A stretch of 64,000 nt of DNA from Alloalcanivorax xiamenensis (lineage in GTDB: Bacteria; Pseudomonadota; Gammaproteobacteria; Pseudomonadales; Alcanivoracaceae). Shown here in pieces: positions 61,711 through 64,000 of the stretch. How positions within the stretch are numbered: the first letter of the stretch is position 1; the number at the start of each line of letters is the position of its first letter. Made by a program: the position numbers and the translations under genes. The notes under the pieces are model-generated. The model saw nothing but the letters and a program-made list of their open reading frames with translations. It did not search any database and had not been told where the DNA came from. The stretch lies in the NCBI RefSeq assembly GCF_009846745.1, contig NZ_AQPF01000011.1, positions 1 to 64,000 of the forward strand, given 5' to 3'.

Positions 61711-63111
61711 TCATGGGTTAGCCAGCCAAATCTCTTGCCAGGCCGAAAATTGCGATGGCTTTATCCGGTAGCGGGCAAAGTTGCCCGCGTGCAGGCTCAA
61801 GACCTCATTTTCGGCCACTTCCCGGAACCGCTGCCGGTCTTCTTGCGGAATATGCTGTTCCGCCCATTGAACAATGCGGTTGAACGCGGCTTTCTTGTTC
61901 ATCCGCTCTAGCACAATATTCTGGACGACTTCCTGCAGTGCCGAGCGATACTTCAGCCGGAAAGGGTCGGGTTCGCCGAGCGATTGTCGGACGGCGGTGT
62001 AATGCGACGCCGACCGCTCATAGGCCCAAATGAACACATCCTTAAGCAGGTCGATCCGGTTCAATTCATACACGCCAAGCATCGCTTCGGTATAGATATC
62101 GGCGGGCACCTCCGTGAAGGAGAGCGGGATCAGGTTGGCTTTGATGAATGGTATATTCGCCGCCAGCCGGGAAACGCGCTTGTTCACGTCATCGAACGGC
62201 TGCAGATACGGCAACTGAACCATGATAAAGAACGCCTGCTCGAAGGGATCGTCGATGGCGCTGGCCGTCGCCAGGATCTGATCAAAATAGTCTTCAATCA
62301 GGGGCGGCACTTCGAGGGGATGAAACACGGACTTCTCAATACCAACCGCGATTCGGCGCAAGCGGCCGGTGGCCTCAGGGTCGGCCAACAGGTTGTTGGC
62401 CAGCAAAGCATGAAGATTGAGGATCGTATAGCGGTTGAAGCCGATCTCCTCCGCCGAGCCCACAAGAAATTCGATGGCGTCCTTGTGGTTCAGGATCATT
62501 TGCGACTCGACGTGCGCCTTACCCGGCGTCTCTTCCCCGAAGGCGATCAGCCGTTTCGTATCCAGCAGAGAGTACGTGTTCCCCTCCAGGCGGCTGGAGT
62601 TCCACGAAAGATCGATCAGCAGGCGGTTCAGAATCTGTTTTGCATAGGTGCCCGCCGGCCGGGGCCCCGAGGGCGGCGTGCCGATCTCCCGAAGGTGCGC
62701 GCGCTCGACGGGTGCAAGATACGCCGTATGGTTGGGCCGGTACTGTTCAAGGAAGCCGTGTTCATACCCCGCCGGCTTGCGTGACCGAAGCGGTTTTCGC
62801 AAGGCGTTCTGGATCTCAGCGGCCTGGCGGGAGACGGGTATAGCGCCCGCCGCTTCCTCGTAGGAAGGTTCCCGAACGCTGCTGCCTTGTCTGGGCTCGG
62901 TATCTGCAGGGAAGTATCGGACCCACCGTTTTTCCCCGGCCTTGATGAGCCGGCCCGCATCCACCAGGTGTTTTAAACGGTACTGGAGTGTGCGCCGGGG
63001 CAACGATTGCTCAAGAGCATCCAGGACCTCCTGAAGGCCGACACCCTCAGGGTGGGCGGACACCACGGCTTCAATGTCCTGTAGCGCCTTTTGAGGTATG
63101 GGTTTCGCCAT
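61711..63111 (-). CDS. Fic family protein with wHTH and altered catalytic motif
   Basis: A 466-residue protein from ATG at 63,111. N-terminal winged-helix domain (about 5-70), a linker, the inhibitory-helix motif SSRLEGN (172-178), then the Fic core (about 200-370). The Fic motif reads QPFDDVNKR (304-312): the usual catalytic His is Gln and Gly-Asn-Gly is Val-Asn-Lys. C-terminal helical domain to 466. This suggests no classic AMP transfer or a different activity. GC-rich, on the opposite strand to the cassettes, so probably a separate insertion. Confidence 0.87.
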   Translation of the reverse strand: MAKPIPQKALQDIEAVVSAHPEGVGLQEVLDALEQSLPRRTLQYRLKHLVDAGRLIKAGEKRWVRYFPADTEPRQGSSVREPSYEEAAGAIPVSRQAAEIQNALRKPLRSRKPAGYEHGFLEQYRPNHTAYLAPVERAHLREIGTPPSGPRPAGTYAKQILNRLLIDLSWNSSRLEGNTYSLLDTKRLIAFGEETPGKAHVESQMILNHKDAIEFLVGSAEEIGFNRYTILNLHALLANNLLADPEATGRLRRIAVGIEKSVFHPLEVPPLIEDYFDQILATASAIDDPFEQAFFIMVQLPYLQPFDDVNKRVSRLAANIPFIKANLIPLSFTEVPADIYTEAMLGVYELNRIDLLKDVFIWAYERSASHYTAVRQSLGEPDPFRLKYRSALQEVVQNIVLERMNKKAAFNRIVQWAEQHIPQEDRQRFREVAENEVLSLHAGNFARYRIKPSQFSAWQEIWLANP

Positions 63112-63412
63112 GATCAAGTAGGTTGCTCATTAGATTTATGCGCAATTAAAGCATGTGTATGCGCAGCTATCAATGCTGTGCGCAACCAATGTTGCGCAAA
63201 GGGGATTCGCGAAAGACCGCGTGATCGCCGGAGATAACGATGAAGTCGAGGGCTTCTTGATGGCAGCGACCACCGTTCGGATGAAGCCCAAGGGCTTATC
63301 TATGCAGTCCGGCATGCTGATCGCGGGCCACCACGTCAACTCCTTGTGTGCCGTGTGCTTGCGCCAATGGCCACCCTCGTCCTCTGTGAACACTTCTCCC
63401 AGAGTAGCCGCC
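63112..63412. other. 300-bp gap upstream of Fic gene
   Basis: No gene is supported. Open frames exist on both strands (63,155-63,517 plus; 63,474-63,136 minus) but neither shows recognisable motifs, and they run into lead C. May contain the Fic promoter. Confidence 0.45.
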
Positions 63413-63618
63413 TTAAATGCCGCCGGCAGGCAAGCGTCGGTGGTCTTTTGGGTTTGGGAAAGAGAGTTGGTCAAGATATCAGGAGGAAGCCTGCCAGTTG
63501 AATTTGTAAGTGGCTGACTTTTCTGGTTTTATTTTACGTTAGGGGAATTCAAGAAAAATGATATGACGCAGGCGCGTTCATTGGATATTCGCGCCGTCGT
63601 TCTAATACCTGTTAGGTT
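63413..63618 (+). repeat. lead C: attI-like repeat
   Basis: Third lead. It shares GCCGCCGGCA...GTCGGTGGTC (hairpin), GTCAAGATATCAGGAGG, GTAAGTGGCTGACTTTTCTGG, ATATGACGCAGGCGCG and TTCATTGGATATTCG with leads A and B. The closing core is ACCTGTTAGGTT (63,608-63,619; GTTAGGT fits G-TTRRRY). The last gene in the window starts 5 nt after. Confidence 0.72.
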
Positions 63619-63622
63619 CCAA

Positions 63623-64000
63623 TGATGGCATCACTTGAATCTCGATTTAACGAGTTCCTAGAAAAGAAGCTTGGTGCAGAATCGATTGATGCACTCCATA
63701 CGCCGAGCTCGAACGATCCGAAGATGGCCGACTATTACTTAGCAAATAGAAAAATAGTTGCAGAAGTTAAGTCCCTCCAAGCTGATCAAATATCTAAAGG
63801 CGCTGCTGTCGTCGATGAGCATCTAGCTAATAAGGGGGCAGTTATCTTTGGAACATTGCCATCCTCAAGGATTACAAATAGTCCAGAAGAAGAATCGGCA
63901 CTTATGCAAAAAATTGAAAACAAAATGACAACGCGCATAAAGAAGATATGTAGCGATGCCAATAGGCAAATAACGAGTCAATTTGAAAAATTGCCACATT
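63623..64000 (+). CDS. cassette gene, partial: PD-(D/E)xK-like protein
   Basis: Open to the right edge for 126 codons from ATGATG at 63,623. The N-terminal part contains DYYLANRKIVAEVKSL, an D...ExK pattern of PD-(D/E)xK nucleases, followed by GAVIFGTLPSS and a helical segment. The C-terminus is outside the window. It is the first gene after lead C. AT-rich like cassettes 1-3. Confidence 0.65.

Noticed and set aside
63136..63517. Overlapping open frames on both strands before lead C
   Set aside because: No recognisable motifs, no ribosome site, and they run into the repeat.
46650..64000. CRISPR array
   Set aside because: Repeats here are foldback attC-like sites and ~200-bp leads with variable spacing of hundreds of bases, not short regular repeat-spacer units.
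46950..64000. Insertion sequence or transposase to explain the accessory genes
   Set aside because: No transposase, integrase or resolvase motif was found in any frame in the window.

Overview
The window reads as a high-GC gammaproteobacterial chromosome. Gene content and order (rlmN-pilW-rodZ-ispG-hisS-yfgM-bamB-der, xseA opposite guaB-guaA, a full suf operon) fit a marine Oceanospirillales-type organism such as Alcanivorax or Alloalcanivorax. That genus guess is inference from memory, not a search result. Positions 1 to about 46,650 are core-like with dense operons. From about 46,650 to the right edge the window is accessory: base composition swings from AT-rich small genes to GC-rich blocks, and the pieces are separated by integron-type recombination sites.

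Left part (1-14,400). A sigma-54 activator of the AcoR type is divergent from a flavin monooxygenase plus SDR dehydrogenase pair, with a clear -24/-12 promoter and an upstream palindrome between them. Next comes a leftward operon preceded by a guanidine-I (ykkC) riboswitch: ABC importer (substrate-binding protein, permease, ATPase), two DUF1989 proteins and a biotin-dependent urea/guanidine carboxylase. This fits guanidine uptake, carboxylation and deimination; the allophanate hydrolase expected to finish the pathway is not in the window. A dienelactone-hydrolase-like protein and small conserved proteins follow.

Middle (14,400-27,000). A GIY-YIG protein, LemA and two TPM-domain proteins (one with an apparent frameshift in its Gly-rich tail) precede an elongator tRNA-Met. 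The tRNA is followed by a 141-bp tandem repeat that copies its 3' half and terminator. Fe-S cluster biogenesis follows: iscR-iscS-(H-NOX gas sensor) rightward, converging on a leftward suf operon (sufB-C-D-S, A-type carrier, sufT, sufE). Both iscR and sufB carry a good type-1 IscR site.

Core block (27,000-46,650). This holds ndk, rlmN, pilW, rodZ, ispG, hisS, yfgM, bamB and der, then a TonB-dependent receptor / periplasmic binding protein / hybrid histidine kinase trio, xseA, guaB and guaA. REP-like inverted repeats and GGACGCC-type heptamer repeats sit in the gaps.

Accessory region (46,650-64,000). Three homologous ~200-bp lead sequences (46.7, 58.0 and 63.4 kb) each end in a GTT-type core and each stand directly before a small cassette-like gene. 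Between and after the cassettes lie attC-like foldback sites. No integrase is visible, so this is either a CALIN (attC array without integrase) or part of an integron whose integrase lies to the right. Cargo looks like defence and effector genes: a VQVG (RHIM-like) protein, PD-(D/E)xK nuclease-like proteins, HEPN-type RNxxxH proteins, membrane effector-like proteins, a PHP-AAA ATPase, an SF1 helicase-nuclease fusion, a RhuM-Fic fusion and a Fic protein lacking the catalytic His. A TetR gene broken by one stop codon lies in the middle.
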